From assembly GCA_963691655.1 (NCBI GenBank), contig OY829327.1:63996079-64060078 (forward strand): a stretch of DNA of 64,000 bases, written 5' to 3'. Position numbers and translations under genes: made by a program. Positions 11,141-23,547 of the stretch are shown one piece after another. The stretch comes from Toxonevra muliebris. Its lineage: Eukaryota > Arthropoda > Insecta > Diptera > Pallopteridae. The number at the start of each line of letters is the position of its first letter. Positions within the stretch are counted from its first letter, which is position 1. The notes under the pieces were generated by a model, which was not told where the DNA came from, made no database searches, and worked only from the letters and a program-made list of their open reading frames with translations.

Positions 11141-11346
11141 TAAATAAACCAAATAATTAAAAAAATGTGGTTCATTTTTTTCCATTTTGGTCCTTTTTGC
11201 TTTTGTTTTTGGTCCCAAAAAAAATTTTGGTGTGGCAACCGTGCTTGCAACAGTAGTTTTTGAAGTTTCCGAACATATTTACGTATTCTGCGCATCTACG
11301 TCACACCAGAATTTTATTACGAGAAGACGCCCACGATAGTCTAGTG

Positions 11347-11470
11347 CAGTGGTTCGCAAGTGGCGGGGCGCGCCCCCATGGTGGGGCATAGACTGATTTG
11401 AAGGGAGGCGCGGAGAAATTTCAATAAACAAATATTTGAATACTCTGTAATGCACCATAATCATAATATT
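11347..11470 (+). mobile_element. hAT left-end fragment related to the element at 40030
   Basis: CAGTGGTTCGCAAGTGGCGG followed by GGCGCGCCCCCATGG and TTTGAAGGGAGGCGCGGAGA and AATTTCAATAAAC matches the left third of the hAT element at 40030-40476. No right end is found, so it is truncated. Confidence 0.65.
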
Positions 11471-11661
11471 TTGTATTTAACAAAATAATTTCTTTTGTCT
11501 TCCATATTATATGTTATAACCTATAATATGCTCCTTTTAGTTTCACATTTTCCATTTCTGACTTAAGGTACGCACACACAGTTGCTATTTTATCGGTGCG
11601 AATCCGCAACGTAAGAAATTACAACAATGCAACACATTATGTATTTCATCTGAGCGTGCAC

Positions 11662-12755
11662 CAGGGATGCCAACTCATTTTTTATTTCTCCCCGATAGCC
11701 CTCGACAAAATTCCCCGATTTTCGATCGAATTCCCCGCATCGATATAATTTCATATTATAACAGCGCGACACACACTTTCCATATAAACATTTTACAGAA
11801 ACGAAAAATTACCTAAAATTGACCTCAATGAGTATTTATTAAGGCGACCCTGAACTTTTTATGTCCAAAACTTAACCAATTTTTACGGGACTGGTAGATT
11901 AATATAAATGTACTTTCTGACTCCGGAATTCTTTTGGCACAGGAGAGATTTCACTTCAAGGGAACTCACTCTCAAAATCGATCCAGCTCAAGCTTGCACA
12001 AAGTTTAATCCTATTGAGTAGTAGTTGCTACACCAAATTTGAACGAAATGGGGTGTTTCGAGTTACTAGACGTTCATTTTGATAGATAAACAAGCCTCAG
12101 CCCACTTTTGGATATCAAAGTTCTGAAAGGGGAAGACATGGACTCTCTTTTGATTCAAATATAAAATGGCAAAAACCTTATTTTAAGAAAAATTCAAAAG
12201 TTTTGAGTATCGGTTTTTAATATATAAAATATATTTCATCTTCTTAATGATGGCTAATCGTAATTTGTAAGTTTGCAGATTAGTCAGCAAGGTTTAAGAG
12301 TTATTAATCAGTAGGTGCTGGACTAAGCCACAGCTTTCTGAACGGTGGAAAGGGAAGTCGAAGCGCAGCGCGACTATTTTGGCCTGCCTCACACTCGGCG
12401 CTATAATCGTCTATATCTACGAAAGCACTCTCCGTCTCCCTCTGAAATTTTCACAAAATACTTTCGAAATATAATACTTTCAAATAGTACTCTTTTTTAA
12501 AAATCGATTTCTCCAAACCAATAAATCGCAGGGCCCACTTAAGAAGCACGGAGATTTTAAGATCCAAAATATGAAATATTGCTTAAGTTAAACGTTTTAC
12601 ATTACATAAAATTTGACAAAAAATATTCTACAGACTTTTGTGACTAAAAGCTGAACGACTTCAAATTCCCCGCAAAAAACAGTTCATTCCCCGATTCCCC
12701 GCACCCAGTAAAATTCCCCGCAAATCGGGGTATTCTCCGTAAGTTGGCATCGCTG
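11662..12755. mobile_element. Non-autonomous hAT element with perfect 8-bp TSD
   Basis: Ends are CAGGGATGCCAACTCATTT and CCGTAAGTTGGCATCGCTG. Exact GCGTGCAC duplications lie at 11654-11661 and 12756-12763. Both subterminal regions carry repeats of ATTCCCCG (11690-11740 and 12665-12730). No transposase ORF is visible. A 311-bp relative lies at 37856-38166. Confidence 0.88.
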
Positions 12756-12763
12756 GCGTGCAC

Positions 12764-13900
12764 ACACATCTGCGATTTTGACGCATCGTGTTTTTCAAAC
12801 ATTCACAGTTCCCCTCTTTTGTCATCCCGAAAACGCGAACTGCTACGTTTTCATACCGACAAGCAAAAAAAAAATAAAGAAGAAGAGGAAGTGAAATGAA
12901 AAAAGTGAACAAAAAGAAACAAATTCAGAAATGTTTGATATTAATTTGTATATTAATACTTTTATTCTAATATTTATATTTAACTTAATAGTTTTCGAAA
13001 TTCGCTGCAGAGATGCATCGAAAATGGTCCGAATTCGCATCGATAATAATAGCTTTAAACCACAAAAATGTTACAAAAAAAAAACTATTATTAAAAAAAA
13101 AACTATTATTAAAAAAAAAACTATTATTAAAAAAAATCGAATGTAAAATACAATTTTCGAAGAACTTAAGTTCAAAAAAATTTTACATTTTTGTTTTTGC
13201 CTTTGATTATTTTCTCGACTACCTTTTTTATTATCAAAAACTTTAACATTAGGAATCACTTAAGATAATGCATGATTGACTCTGTTTATTAATTATTTGG
13301 TTAATTCAGGCGGTGTAAATGGTGACTGAGCCGAACGAATGATAAAATCTTCGTTCAGGCTGATCGAACTCAGTTCGATTTTTTACTCGAATGCAGTGTT
13401 GTCGTTGTTGTTAAATCGTGGAAATGAAGTAAAATATGATAAAGGGGATGAAATGTATATGTTTTTAATGCAATGCAATACTATATAACCTATGTTAATT
13501 TTTTGCGAAAGTTGAGTGACTTTAATTTTTAATACACTTTGAATGCTAACGTTTGGGAACATTATAATTTACCACTACACCGGGCGAGCAAACAAGATGG
13601 CTTCAGATGTCTGTTCGGCGCCAATGTTCGGTCGGTGTAAATTTACTGTGCGAATGAAAATTTTTTTAACTACAGTTTCTTAGCTAAAGAATTTTCATTC
13701 ATTCGGGCGGTCAAAATGCAGCGTAAAATGTTTAAAATAGTATTATTTACATTTTTTGTGAAAATGCTTATGAGACATGTTATTTCAGCATTTAATTTTC
13801 TTATTTTAAAATACATTCTGGCCCTGAAAAACAATTTTTGCACCTTTATGTTGCAATTAATATCGGAAGCTCAATATGTTTTTTTTAAGAATTCTTCGTC
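12764..13900. other. AT-rich spacer with a short tandem repeat
   Basis: No gene recognised. It contains the 18-bp tandem at 13077 and an imperfect inverted repeat GAATGAAAATT/AATTTTCATTC near 13651-13710. A direct echo CGGTGTAAAT is found at about 13310 and 13634. These may be ends of another decayed MITE, but no target duplication is clear. Confidence 0.35.
13077..13136. repeat. 18-bp tandem repeat, three units
   Basis: CTATTATT followed by a run of ten A is repeated with starts at 13085, 13103 and 13121. Low-complexity array; the frames it opens are artefacts. Confidence 0.85.
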
Positions 13901-13907
13901 TTCTATT

Positions 13908-14036
13908 AGCAGTTACGCCTGTCTGAAAGAGAGAGGTAAAAAAAAGGCAGTGAAAAAGAGTTACAAAATATGAACCTATTTTTTCTACTTCTCTTTTTCA
14001 GATAGGCGTTCATGCTTGCGCCAATGTAAACAGTCC
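13908..14036. mobile_element. Palindromic MITE, trimmed copy
   Basis: Left arm ACGCCTGTCTGAAAGAGAGA and right arm TTTTCAGATAGGCGTTCATG then CTTGCGCCAATGTAAACAGT match the family at 49358-49525. The outer part of the left arm is missing. It abuts the 3' end of the adjacent LINE. Confidence 0.65.
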
Positions 14037-14037
14037 C

Positions 14038-16552
14038 ATAGGTTAGGTTAGGTTGGAGTGGCAGCCTTCTGCTTGAAAGCACACTTAAGCACATTTAGGC
14101 TCATTGTGATACCACAGTACGGCGCGACTCCCCCATTTACGGACTGGAAAACCATGAGGATTCCATAATGAATCTGGCTATGTCCTTAATATTTACGGAT
14201 GATAGCTCGGACAGACTAGTGAAGAAAGGTGAGCCCAGGAGTTTTAGTCTCCTCCTGGCCAGGGATGGGCATTCGCACATGAAATGGAAGACTGTTTCTT
14301 CCTCCTCCTCAGAGCCGCAGCCCCGACAGAAGTCATTGAATGGCAGTCCTAGTCGTGCAGCATGTCTCCGCATTATGCAGTGTCCCGTGAGCACCGAAGT
14401 CGTAATACTGATGGAGTTTCTGCTAAGGTTGAGTAGCTGTCTAGTTCGTCTATTGTCCATAGTGGTCCATGTTAGCCTGGTAATACCACAGGTATGCTCG
14501 CTACCCAGGATCTTTTTGCTTTCTCAAGGTAGTTTTGCTTAATGGCTAATTTAATAGACGTAAGAGGGACACCAATTGTGCAGGAAGGTGATATATCTGT
14601 AAGCTGCGAGCCCTGTTTTGCTAACTCGTCGGCATTGCAGTTACCTGAAAAATCCATATGTCCAGGCACCCAATATAGGTGGACCTGCGAGTGACTCGAC
14701 AAAATGTTGAGTGAAGATCGGCAGTCGAGAACAAGCTTTGATGTAGTGAAAACACCGGCAAGGGACTTGATTGCTGCTTGGCTGTCCGGGTAGATGCAGA
14801 TATTCTTATCGAATGAATCGTTGCGAATAAGCCACTTGGACGCTTGATAGATAGGCATTACTTCCGCCTGAAAGACGCTGCAATGGTCAGGAAGTCGGAA
14901 AGAGAGTCTGAGATCTAACTTACTAGAGCAGATACCACAGCCGACTCTTTCCTCCGATTTGGATCCATCTGTATAGATGTCAATTGAATTGTCAGTGACC
15001 ACCTCGTCATTAACCCATTCCTCTCTACTGGGGATATGGGTGAAGAACGTGTGGTTTAAATTAGGGGTAGAGCAAATGTAGTCTACGTTAGTTGGTACGG
15101 ACGTATCGTGGATTAAAATCTTGGCATGGCCCAGGTTTGACCGGGTCCAGCGAGTTAGGGCACTGAGTCTGGCAGCAGAGCACTTAGCTTGTTGCTTAAC
15201 CAGAAGTGAAGTTGGCAACCAATGAAGGATTGCGAAGAGAGCTTTTGTGGAGGTAGTACGGAGAGCCCCAGTAATCAATATGGCTGCCGTTCTTCTAACC
15301 TTATCCAGTGGTTTAAGGTTGACCGCCTTTGCAGTAGCTGGCCACCAGAAGACGGATCCATCAAGAAGATTAGGCTCGACCACTGCTGAATAGAGCCAGG
15401 AAGTGACTCGAGGTTGAAGACCCCATCTTGTTCCTAATGCCCTCTTACAGCAGTAGAGAGCGCAAGAGGCTTTCCGTACTCTCTCTGCTATATTAGCTTT
15501 CCATTGAAATTTAGGATCAAATTTACTTTCTAGTAAAAAGCATAACCTCTGTTTTGGCAGGATTAACATTGAGACCGAATTCACAGCACCAGTGAGACAG
15601 AATGCTAAGTGAGTGATTTAGCCGTTCTGAAAGAGTAGCAACGTATTTGCCGGATACTGCAATAGCAATGTCATCTGCATAAGCTATTATTTTGCAGCCG
15701 GTTTGGTCTAATCTGTTTAGCAGTGTGTTCACCGCCAGATTCCAAATAAGAGGCGATAATACACCTCCTTGTGGTATGCCCCTATTGACAACCTTTTTGA
15801 CTTTATCATTTCCGATAGAGGAGCTGATGATACGTGTTTTAAGTAGTTGTCCTATAAATCTAACCAGATTAACATCAAGATTAAGATTTATTAAGGCATT
15901 AACGACAGCGTCGGGGCAGACATTGTTGAAAGCCCCCTCGATATCGAGAAACACTGCAAGCGTGTATTCTTTGTTGGAAAGTGATTTCTCAACTTCCTCA
16001 ATGAGTACATGTAGCTCTGTTTCCACAGACTTCCCTTTAGTATAGGCATGCTGTGATTTGGATAAAAGAGTGGGATTGATAGAGTTCCTGATATGAAAAT
16101 CAAGAACCCTTTCTAATGTTTTTAAGAGAAAGGAGGACAGACTGATCGGTCTGAAGTCCTTTGGGTTGGTATGGGACGCCTTCCCTGCTTTGGGTATGAA
16201 GACTACACGACTCCAGCTTTTGGGAATGTACGAGAATTTTAGGCAAGCATTATAAATTTGCAATAGCCATGATGTTACGTGTTCAGCCCCTTGTTGAATA
16301 TCCGCGGGAATGATACCATCTGGCCCTGGAGATTTATAGGGGCTGAAGGATTTGATGGCCCACTTTAAAAGAGTGTCGGTCAATTGGAGAGGGGAGGGGT
16401 TACTTAAAGGATGATCGGTCACAGGAGGACTATGATCAACGAAGGCTTCCCTCCCCGGAAAATGAGTATTTAGGAGCACCTCTAAGGTCTCGAATCCAGA
16501 AACAGTCCAGTGACCATCAGTCCCATAACAGCTGGCTATCATTGTCCCCTAT
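14038..16552 (-). pseudogene. LINE (I/LOA-type) with RT, RNase H and C-terminal zinc knuckle, 5'-truncated
   Basis: Non-LTR retrotransposon pol fragment. The first frame (16542-15523) carries RT motifs: SPGPDGIIPADI, FRPISLSS, AVFLDIEGAFNNV, NRGIPQGGVLSPLIWN and the catalytic YADD within KIIAYADDIAI. The second frame (about 15550-14472) continues with the RT thumb and an RNase H domain (IYTDGSKSE, AEVMPIYQASKWL, IYPDSQAAI, WVPGHMDFSGNCNADELAKQG). The third (14460-14137) has TGHCIMRRHAARLG and a C-terminal CRGCGSEEEEETVFHFMCEC knuckle. Two frameshifts (near 15535 and 14465) break it. The endonuclease and ORF1 are absent, as in dead-on-arrival 5' truncation. The 3' end carries CCACTCCAACCTAACCTAAC. 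The RNase H domain suggests the I/LOA side of LINEs; the clade is not certain. Confidence 0.9.
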
Positions 16553-16925
16553 TACACACGGCATGTCAAGTTCGTTGGTGAAAGGAGGTGAAAATCTTGC
16601 GGGGTAGACAAACTTGCATACTTTTTTTGCTGCATCATTTTGACATTTCTCTTTTTAATATTTTTGCTTCTTTGCTTTATTCTTATTCTGGTTTTGCAAT
16701 CGTTATTAAAAATTTTTTCCTATTTTAATTGAAATTAATTTTATTAAAATGAAGTTGAATTTATATTACAAATTGTAAAAACAAAACAATAAACTAAATT
16801 ATATTAAAATGTGTATTACAAATTATAAAAAGAAAACAGTAGACCAATAAATATTGTAATAATATTTTTGGCGTAATGTTCTGTTTGAGCGGAAAGAGAA
16901 TAAAGAATATAAATGATTAATTACA

Positions 16926-17565
16926 CAGTGCAACAAAAATTTTATGCGCGAGTTTTTCAAACGATTTTATAGTATTATTATTATTTAATTCATTTCTCCA
17001 ATTTTTTTTTTTTAAATCAATTAAATTTTTGTTTTAATTTTGTTGGCTCTACATGGAAGCTTAATGTAATTACAACAACAAACAATTCCATATTTACTAA
17101 CGTAGTGTGAATAGTTTGGTTTTAATTCGGTTTTTGTATCATTCTGGAAAAAGTGCACCTCGTAGGTCATTCTAATGTTCTAGAACTCCTCATAATTTTT
17201 AACAAGGAACATTTTCTCCAAAGAGATTATAATAGTTTTCTCAACGGGTTTTTATCGAAAAACGGGGTTTGAACCCACATTTTCAAGAGGAAGGGTAGGA
17301 GATGGAAGAAAGTGAGTGAAAATGTGGTTTCTCTTTGTGCTTAACAACTTTAATTCAGACATAAAATTCGTATCTGTTTAAATAAAAAAATTTCCTAATA
17401 GTCCCTGAACACCCCATTTTTCTGACTTCAGGTCCATATATTGGGAGAACTAGATGTGGTGGAGAAAAACTGAGTACACAGTCGTGATCAGCAACCCCAA
17501 ATAACTATAACATCGTTTGAAAAACTCTCGCATTAGACAAAAGTTGAAAATTTTTTGTTATCAAA
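16926..17565 (+). mobile_element. Three-copy repeat family, copy 1
   Basis: Begins CAGTGCAACAAAAATTTTAT and contains an inverted echo at 17505-17560 (CGTTTGAAAAACTCTCGC). Shared core blocks with copies at 19302-19655 (inverted) and 33625-33944 include AATAGTTTTCTCAACG, GAACTAGATGTGGTGGAGAA and CAGTCGTGATCAGCAACCCC. No ORF. Probably a non-autonomous DNA element ending CAGTGNAACAAA; no clear target duplication. Confidence 0.6.
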
Positions 17566-17989
17566 AAACCGCAATCAGAGATGCTGATTCATTTTAACGT
17601 ATAATAGCATATAATATTTAGCAGTATGTTCAAAAGAGAAATGTGATGTTGCAGTATTAGTGCCCTGTTATGTATACGGTCACGGCTACGTCATGGGCAC
17701 GAATTGTTATTGCTTCAACATAAAACGAAAGTTTGGGAATGAAAGCGGGAGAGTAAAATTTGACCACAACAATCACCAAATGACTGCCGAATCATAAGAT
17801 CAAAACAGTGTTACGTTGTAAAATTTTGGTAAAAATGTATGCAAAAAAAAAGAAAAATTCTTAATAGCAATACTTACATTTGTTCACGTTTATATTTGCT
17901 TAGTTTTTCACGAGATAAAAAAAATGTACGTAAATATATTGGATTAGATTAATAGGGAGGTGGGCATTAAGTTCCCAGATCACTGCGGC

Positions 17990-18770
17990 TATCTAGGGCC
18001 TATTGTGAAATACCTCAAAAATTTATTGTATTTATAGTTCTCCTATGAGTTTATTTCCTTTGAGGAAACCTAATATCTCTTTAGGAGAACTATCAGCAAT
18101 GTCTTGCGGTTGTTGGATAGAATTTGCTAAGTAACGAAGTCGGGTCCTCATTAGACCTTCAAAGTGGCATAAAATATGTTCTGCTGTTTCTTCCTCATTA
18201 CATATTCGACACGTATCGTCTTGTGCTGGACCCAAGTTCGATAAGTGTTTATTGACTTTACAATGCCCTGTGTAGAACCCAATGGCAATTCGGATTTGAC
18301 TCCTGCTTAAATTAAGCAATTGCTTAGTTCTGCGTTGACAGATCTTTGGCATGAATGATTTAGCTTGTCTGTTACCGGGGTTTTCCCTCCAGTATTGTAG
18401 CGAGTTACTGTCCAGCCAATTTTTTACACTAATTTTAACGGAACTCCATGGTAGGCCGCAGAATGGTCGTGGTCCAGTGAATTCACTGGATGAGCCTTTC
18501 CTTGGTAGTTTGACCGCCATTTCGTTGCCTACATGTCCCCTATGCCCTGTCACCTAAATGGGTTGTACGCTGTTGAGAGCAGCTAGATAGATTAGGAGCT
18601 GTAGGCAGTCCCAAACTAGTTTGGAGGTAATTTTATAAGTAGTTAGTGCAAGAAGAGCCACTTTGCTGTCAGAGTGTATGTAAATATTCTTGCTGTGCAC
18701 AGATCTGTTTTTATATTCTCTTAGGCAGAGCTCAATGGCACACAGTGGTGCGTTTGATCGATTTGGACGT
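17990..18770 (-). pseudogene. LINE RNase H plus C-terminal fragment (second family)
   Basis: The minus strand reads an RNase H tail, LCAIELCLREYKNRS then IYIHSDSKVALLALTTYKI, a stop at about 18555, then TGHRGHVGNEMAVKLPRKGS. The C-terminal module holds RRTKQLLNLSRSQIRIAIGF, TGHCKVNKHLSNLG and the knuckle CRICNEEETAEHILCHFEGL. It is related to but distinct from the 14-kb LINE. The 5' side is cut within RNase H, and the 3' UTR reaches about 17990. An in-frame break separates the two pieces. Confidence 0.82.
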
Positions 18771-19301
18771 GATGAATTCAAAGTCGAATTTAAGTTTTAT
18801 TTTTATTGTAAGGCATTAACAGATCCCCACTGACCTTAAAAAACTTTTTTTTTAGTGATCTAATCGCTATTTACATTATCTAATTACAAGTCAAAGTCCG
18901 TGTATGTGATTATTCATATTGAAACCAATATGCACTTTCAATGCATGCAATTGGAAAAAACAGAAATTTTTTAGTTCTGAATTACTTACAGTTCTGAATA
19001 AAATGTCAAAAAATTGTCCAGCTATGTACTTCAAAATAAAATAAAAATTATTAAAGAATCTTTTATAATGTTGTTGTAATACATTTTTAAAGTTTTAAGG
19101 TTTTTTATTACTTAAAAAAATATATATATATATACTATAAATATTTTAGAAAATCTAAATGAAATTAATATTTTTCAAATAGGTGTAATATCTTCTTTCA
19201 TAATCCGAAGAGGTTTGGCTTAGCAAAAATTTGCACGGCACTTTTTTTACACTTTTCCGAAAAAACTAGGTACCGAAATATTACGACTTACACTGATAAC
19301 A

Positions 19302-19655
19302 CAGTGCAACAAAAATTTTGGAAGCAATATTTTCCAAAGGCTTTATAGTAATTTGGTCGCTGATCACGACTGCATACTCCGTTTTTCTTCATCACATCTA
19401 GTTCTCCCATAATATGGATCTGAAATCAGAAAATTGGGGTCTTCAGGAGCTATTAAGAAATTACTTTACGAATAACAGATACGAATTTGATGCCTGAAGC
19501 AAAGTTGTTAAACATAAAGATGCATACAATTTTTGCGCACACACTTTTCCTCCACCTCCTACCCTTCCTCTTAAAAATGGCGTTTTAAACCCCCTTTTTC
19601 GATAAATAGCCGATAACAGAAAACCGTTGAGAAAACTATTATTCTTAGGTTCCTC
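19302..19655 (-). mobile_element. Three-copy repeat family, copy 2 (inverted)
   Basis: Reverse-complement match to 17215-17565 and 33625-33944. Shared blocks read on the plus strand are ACAGTGCAACAAAAATTTTG, CATCACATCTAGTTCTCCCA and GTTGAGAAAACTATTATTC. The start CAGTGCAAC lies at 19302. Confidence 0.6.
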
Positions 19656-19659
19656 ATCA

Positions 19660-20865
19660 AAGCGCAAAAATGCCTCGAAAACGCGTAAACCTCGAAAGTT
19701 TTTTTGGAGGAGAGTTAACGCGCACCTCGAAAGTTTTCGAGGCAATCAATAATGCGTTTGGGAATTTCGCAATGTTACTAAAGTTCATTTTGGTTTTCAT
19801 ATATTTTAGAAATATTTGCTACATCAAAATTTTACATTTTTTATTAATGAACTCTTAAGTGTTCAGTAAATAATTACATTACATTACAAACTTGCTCAAG
19901 ACTTTCTCCTTTTAATTTCAGATCAAAGTATTAAATATATGATATACTTTTTTCTATTGCCTTTGAAATGGCAACCCTGTTCGCAAAATACAGCAATGGC
20001 ACACTAGTTTTCCTGTAGGTCGAATGGTGCGGTCATGTAAACTAGCACGAAATCTCGAAAGTTTTCGAGTTTTTCCAGTCTTCGAGTATAAATGAGGACC
20101 TTTATTGTCTTTGGAGAAAATGTTTCTTTATTTTTTAGTTATTTATGGACAGAAATTTTCAGTTAATTACGAGTTTGTAGACGGCAATTTTGAAAAATGG
20201 GAAAAATGGAACTTGGATACAGTTTGGTTGCAGAATAAAACAACAAATTTTCATTAGTTTACCAATGGTGTGCGTAAAACTCAATAATTCCAAATCATCA
20301 AAATCTACTGAAAAGGAAAGATTTCATAAGGCCATAAAAAACCAGCGATCCAGAATCCTCAAACCCTTTGTAGATTTTACTCTACCGAAATTTTCGCCAT
20401 AATTTTTGATTTTACAAATCTATGACTTTGATTCTCTTGCGGGACCATTGAACATAAGCGACTTAGAAAAATTATTCTTGCATTTTGTTTCTCTCTTATT
20501 AGGAATAATAAAAAGATATGAACATTGAAACCACTCTGACTAAAAAACAAAAGTTATGGTCACATTTTTGGAATTTTTAAGACCTATGCGGGTCCAGTAG
20601 AAATCATCTGATTTAAAAATTGTTTTACCCTTTTGTCTATCTATATGAATAAAAACTTTTTGCGCTATTGCTTTCTGATTTGTTAATAAGTATGTTTGGC
20701 TATTTATTCTCAAAAACACTTTTGTCCATCACTGTATACCAATAATTTACACAATTTGGACAAATTGGGCGTGATTAATGGTTAAAATAGTCATAATTGT
20801 ATATATTTGTGTTATATAGGACTAAAACGATGATTTGCATTGTTTTGCATTATCACGTCTAGCTT
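19660..20865. other. No recognised feature apart from TTTCGAG motifs
   Basis: Repeated CTCGAAAGTTTTCGAG-like palindromes occur at about 19672-19745 and 20050-20090, reminiscent of small inverted repeats. The ORF at 20190-20402 is unrecognised. No gene is supported. Confidence 0.35.
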
Positions 20866-20867
20866 GT

Positions 20868-22790
20868 ATGAAACGCTCCACTGTACGTCGTTGTCCTGGG
20901 TATTGTAGCGGACCAGGTAACTAGTCCCTGATCTTGCCCTGTTGCACCTGACGTTGTTGTTTGGCTGCTGGGTTTACGAGCTTTTGCAGGCTCTTTAGCC
21001 CTTGCAACCCTACCCTGGTCCTTCTGTCCCTTGGTATTTGTGTTAGGTGGATTGGCCCTACATGTCGGTGTTTTACCTTCTCCTTTGATCCTAATCTGTA
21101 TCGGAGAAAAGTTCAGGAAAAGTTTTCCCGCCTGAGCCTGAATACGGTTCTTGGATTTCTCATCTACAGGAAAAGTCTTTGTTTCCCGTCGCTGGTGTCC
21201 CTCGCCGTCTTAAGCACTCGCCAACCGGCAGTTGACAAACCCACATTTTGTTTGACAAGCCGGGCCAGCAGTACATTAGCCGGCGCAACATCATCAGCTG
21301 GAATGAAGGTAACACATACAAACGTCTTGGGAATCGCTTCACCCTGTGAAATTTGGATGTGTGCATCGGGAAATGGCTTTATTTTCCCTATAAAATTTAT
21401 AAGCCATTGTTTGGTCTCTGTATTGTGACAGGTTAGAGAAAGCCATCCCTCCTTTACAGTGCTCGTAACAAATCCTAGGTTTGTAGTGACATTTTCGGTT
21501 TTATCCATCTCTGCTAACAATCATTTTTTTATCGCTAGGATTTGCTCGTTGCTAAGTATCTCAGACGGATGCATGTCATGAGTGATAGCAACCTTGCATG
21601 CCATCGCATCGTCTCTGTAGAATTGCTTTGATGAGCATGGATTATCCTGTGCTATCGCAGCGTTCCTAAGAGGTTCCTCAGGCATGTTTGCTTGCTCCCC
21701 TTCAGCTTTTTTAAGAACCTGCTTTGACGTGCAAGGTAGCTCTTCCTGTGCCTCCGTCTGAGATGGGTCCGTCCGTGGTTTGTTCGTATCTGTCAGTCCA
21801 GTCCGTGTTATTGCAGCACGTGATAAGCCCGTTTTTGTTAAGTCAGTTTGCTGTGGGTCCGTTAGTTGTATGAGGGGGGTACTTGGTGCCTGACCTGTGC
21901 TTCTGCTCGGGTTGACACCTTGCTTCGGCTTCATGGTTGGCTGCTTTTGGTCGAGTGGAGAGCTGTTCTGTGACTTGCACCTTTTATTACCCTGAACAAC
22001 TTCTCCAGCAGCAAAGCTAGCCTTGTATTTTGCGTAACACCCGGTTGTTTAACTAAGGAGTCGGCCGTATCCATATAAGCATTTGGTTCAATTGGTCCCT
22101 GTGCTGATATTTCAACGCCGTTCTCCTTAGTGGGTGAGCTTTGGATAGTGAGTGAGATACGGAATTTCTGTTCAATATCCATTACAGACTCTTCTGGCGT
22201 ATAGAGTAGAGATTCCTCTTCTGACTCTGTAGGGTTTTGTTTTTTGTTTATGTGAGAATCCATAAATAAAGTTTTATACGAGAAAGTTTGGTCATCATCT
22301 GTAGAGCTCCCGTGCAGAAGCAAGGCTAATTACAATGTAAAGGGGCACAGTATCACATGGGCTCCGTTAGCAGACAGCCTATTTTATAACACTAGAAATG
22401 GATGCACATGGGTCCAATGTACTGATTCCACATTGGTACGTATACCAATATAAAAACAAACATTGAGTCCGCATGTACCGATCTTCTAGAGTTAATTCCC
22501 TGGCTGCCAAACCAATAGGCACGGGTCGCATGACACCCTGGATTAAGGGAGTTTATATTTAAGAGGGTCAGCTCCTTCCGCCTAGTCTATCTTCGCCAGG
22601 TGCATATCAGACAACTGATGTGCCCTATTTACAGATAACGAACTACGTCAGTTATCTCACCTGTTACCCGCCGTCACCACGAGGAGGTGATAGACCACAC
22701 TTTCTACAGATTAATCAATTACGGCACGCACCTAAATGCGTGTTGGCCCCCTTGAGTAACTGATGGCTTGACAGCCTACGTAAGTATATA
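20868..22790 (-). pseudogene. LINE ORF1 (gag-like) with 5' UTR, decayed
   Basis: The minus strand reads a gag-like ORF1 in three frames. The segment 22323-21931 (start, SEEESLLYTPEESVMDIEQ) runs by frameshift into a proline/threonine-rich linker (21934-21521, SRSTGQAPSTPLIQLTDPQQ). A single in-frame TGA then precedes a globular domain (about 21508-21170: KEGWLSLTCHNTETKQWLIN, GWRVLKTARDTSDGKQRLF). That domain resembles the DUF4780-type ORF1 domain of LOA/I LINEs. After a frameshift near 21165 the basic tail reads NRIQAQAGKLFLNFSPIQIR and TCRANPPNTNTKGQKDQGR, ending near 20868. Upstream of 22323 is a less AT-rich 5' region to about 22790. It may be the head of the element whose tail lies at 17990-18770, but the middle is missing and that is inference. 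Confidence 0.75.
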
Positions 22791-22799
22791 AAATATGCG

Positions 22800-23544
22800 T
22801 TTTTTAATAGTTATATTTGCGAATAAAATTGAATATGTAAGAAATTATTATAATATTTGTCATGAATTATTATAATTTAATTCTGAAAATATATATTTTT
22901 CAGAATTAAATCATAATTTAATTCTTTCTTTAACACTTTCTAATAACTTGTCTGTGTTTATCCCTCCAAAATATAACTTTTTTTGCATATGCAAATTTTA
23001 GCGTTTCTAAACCAATGCCAATATTGTTCGTTTTTAATTTTTTATTAAAAATTTCATTAACTTATTTCACAAAGTGTGAAACCAAATGTTACTGTGTTAA
23101 TACGTTCACGGACACTCAAAATTGTATCAAGGGGCAAACAGAGACACATGGCGGTTCCATTAAAGTAATGTAATATTTAAATTATGATTATACACGTTTT
23201 TCCCAAGTTCTAACAATATCACATTTTATTAGTTATATACACTGAATACTAAAGCATTTACTTCGATATATAGATCAGGTCTGTTGTGGATTATATGGAT
23301 GCTATATAGAATTGAATGCCGAAATTTGTTTTATAAATTTGATTGCTACAGCATTCACGTCCGCGAACGCGTCAATAAATATGAGTTCCTAATAAAATAG
23401 TAGCAAAAAAGTACTGAAACTATACAAAAACGTATCAAATGATCGACTTCATAACATACTTTGGCCACAAAGTTGAAAAATCAAAGAGAGAGCGTAAAAA
23501 GTGACGTGACCGTCGATCATTTGACCGTCTGAATAACATCGCCC
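22800..23544. other. AT-rich spacer with one hairpin
   Basis: Only a long A/T palindrome stands out: TTTAATTCTGAAAATATA and its complement TATTTTTCAGAATTAAA around 22873-22922. No gene recognised. Confidence 0.4.
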
Positions 23545-23547
23545 TTA

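Larger units (their letters stand above)
9591..11243. mobile_element. Non-autonomous hAT element with perfect 8-bp TSD
   Basis: Ends are CACGGTTGCCACTTTGGTCC and TTTTGGTGTGGCAACCGTG. Both flanks carry CTTGCAAC (9583-9590 and 11244-11251), an exact 8-bp duplication. Subterminal GGTCCTTTT motifs repeat near both ends. The interior contains an antisense copia pol fragment and a tandem repeat but no hAT transposase. 1653 bp. Confidence 0.88.

Noticed and set aside
13077..13136. CRISPR-like array
   Set aside because: Three A-rich 18-bp units without spacers; simple tandem slippage in a eukaryotic genome.
14040..14056. GGTTAGGTTAGGTTGG as a telomeric tract
   Set aside because: Only three units, located exactly at the LINE 3' end and also in the SINE tail, so it belongs to the retroelement.
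14168..14542. Plus-strand ORF opposite the LINE tail
   Set aside because: Shadow of the RNase H/C-terminal frame; composition and motifs support only the minus strand.
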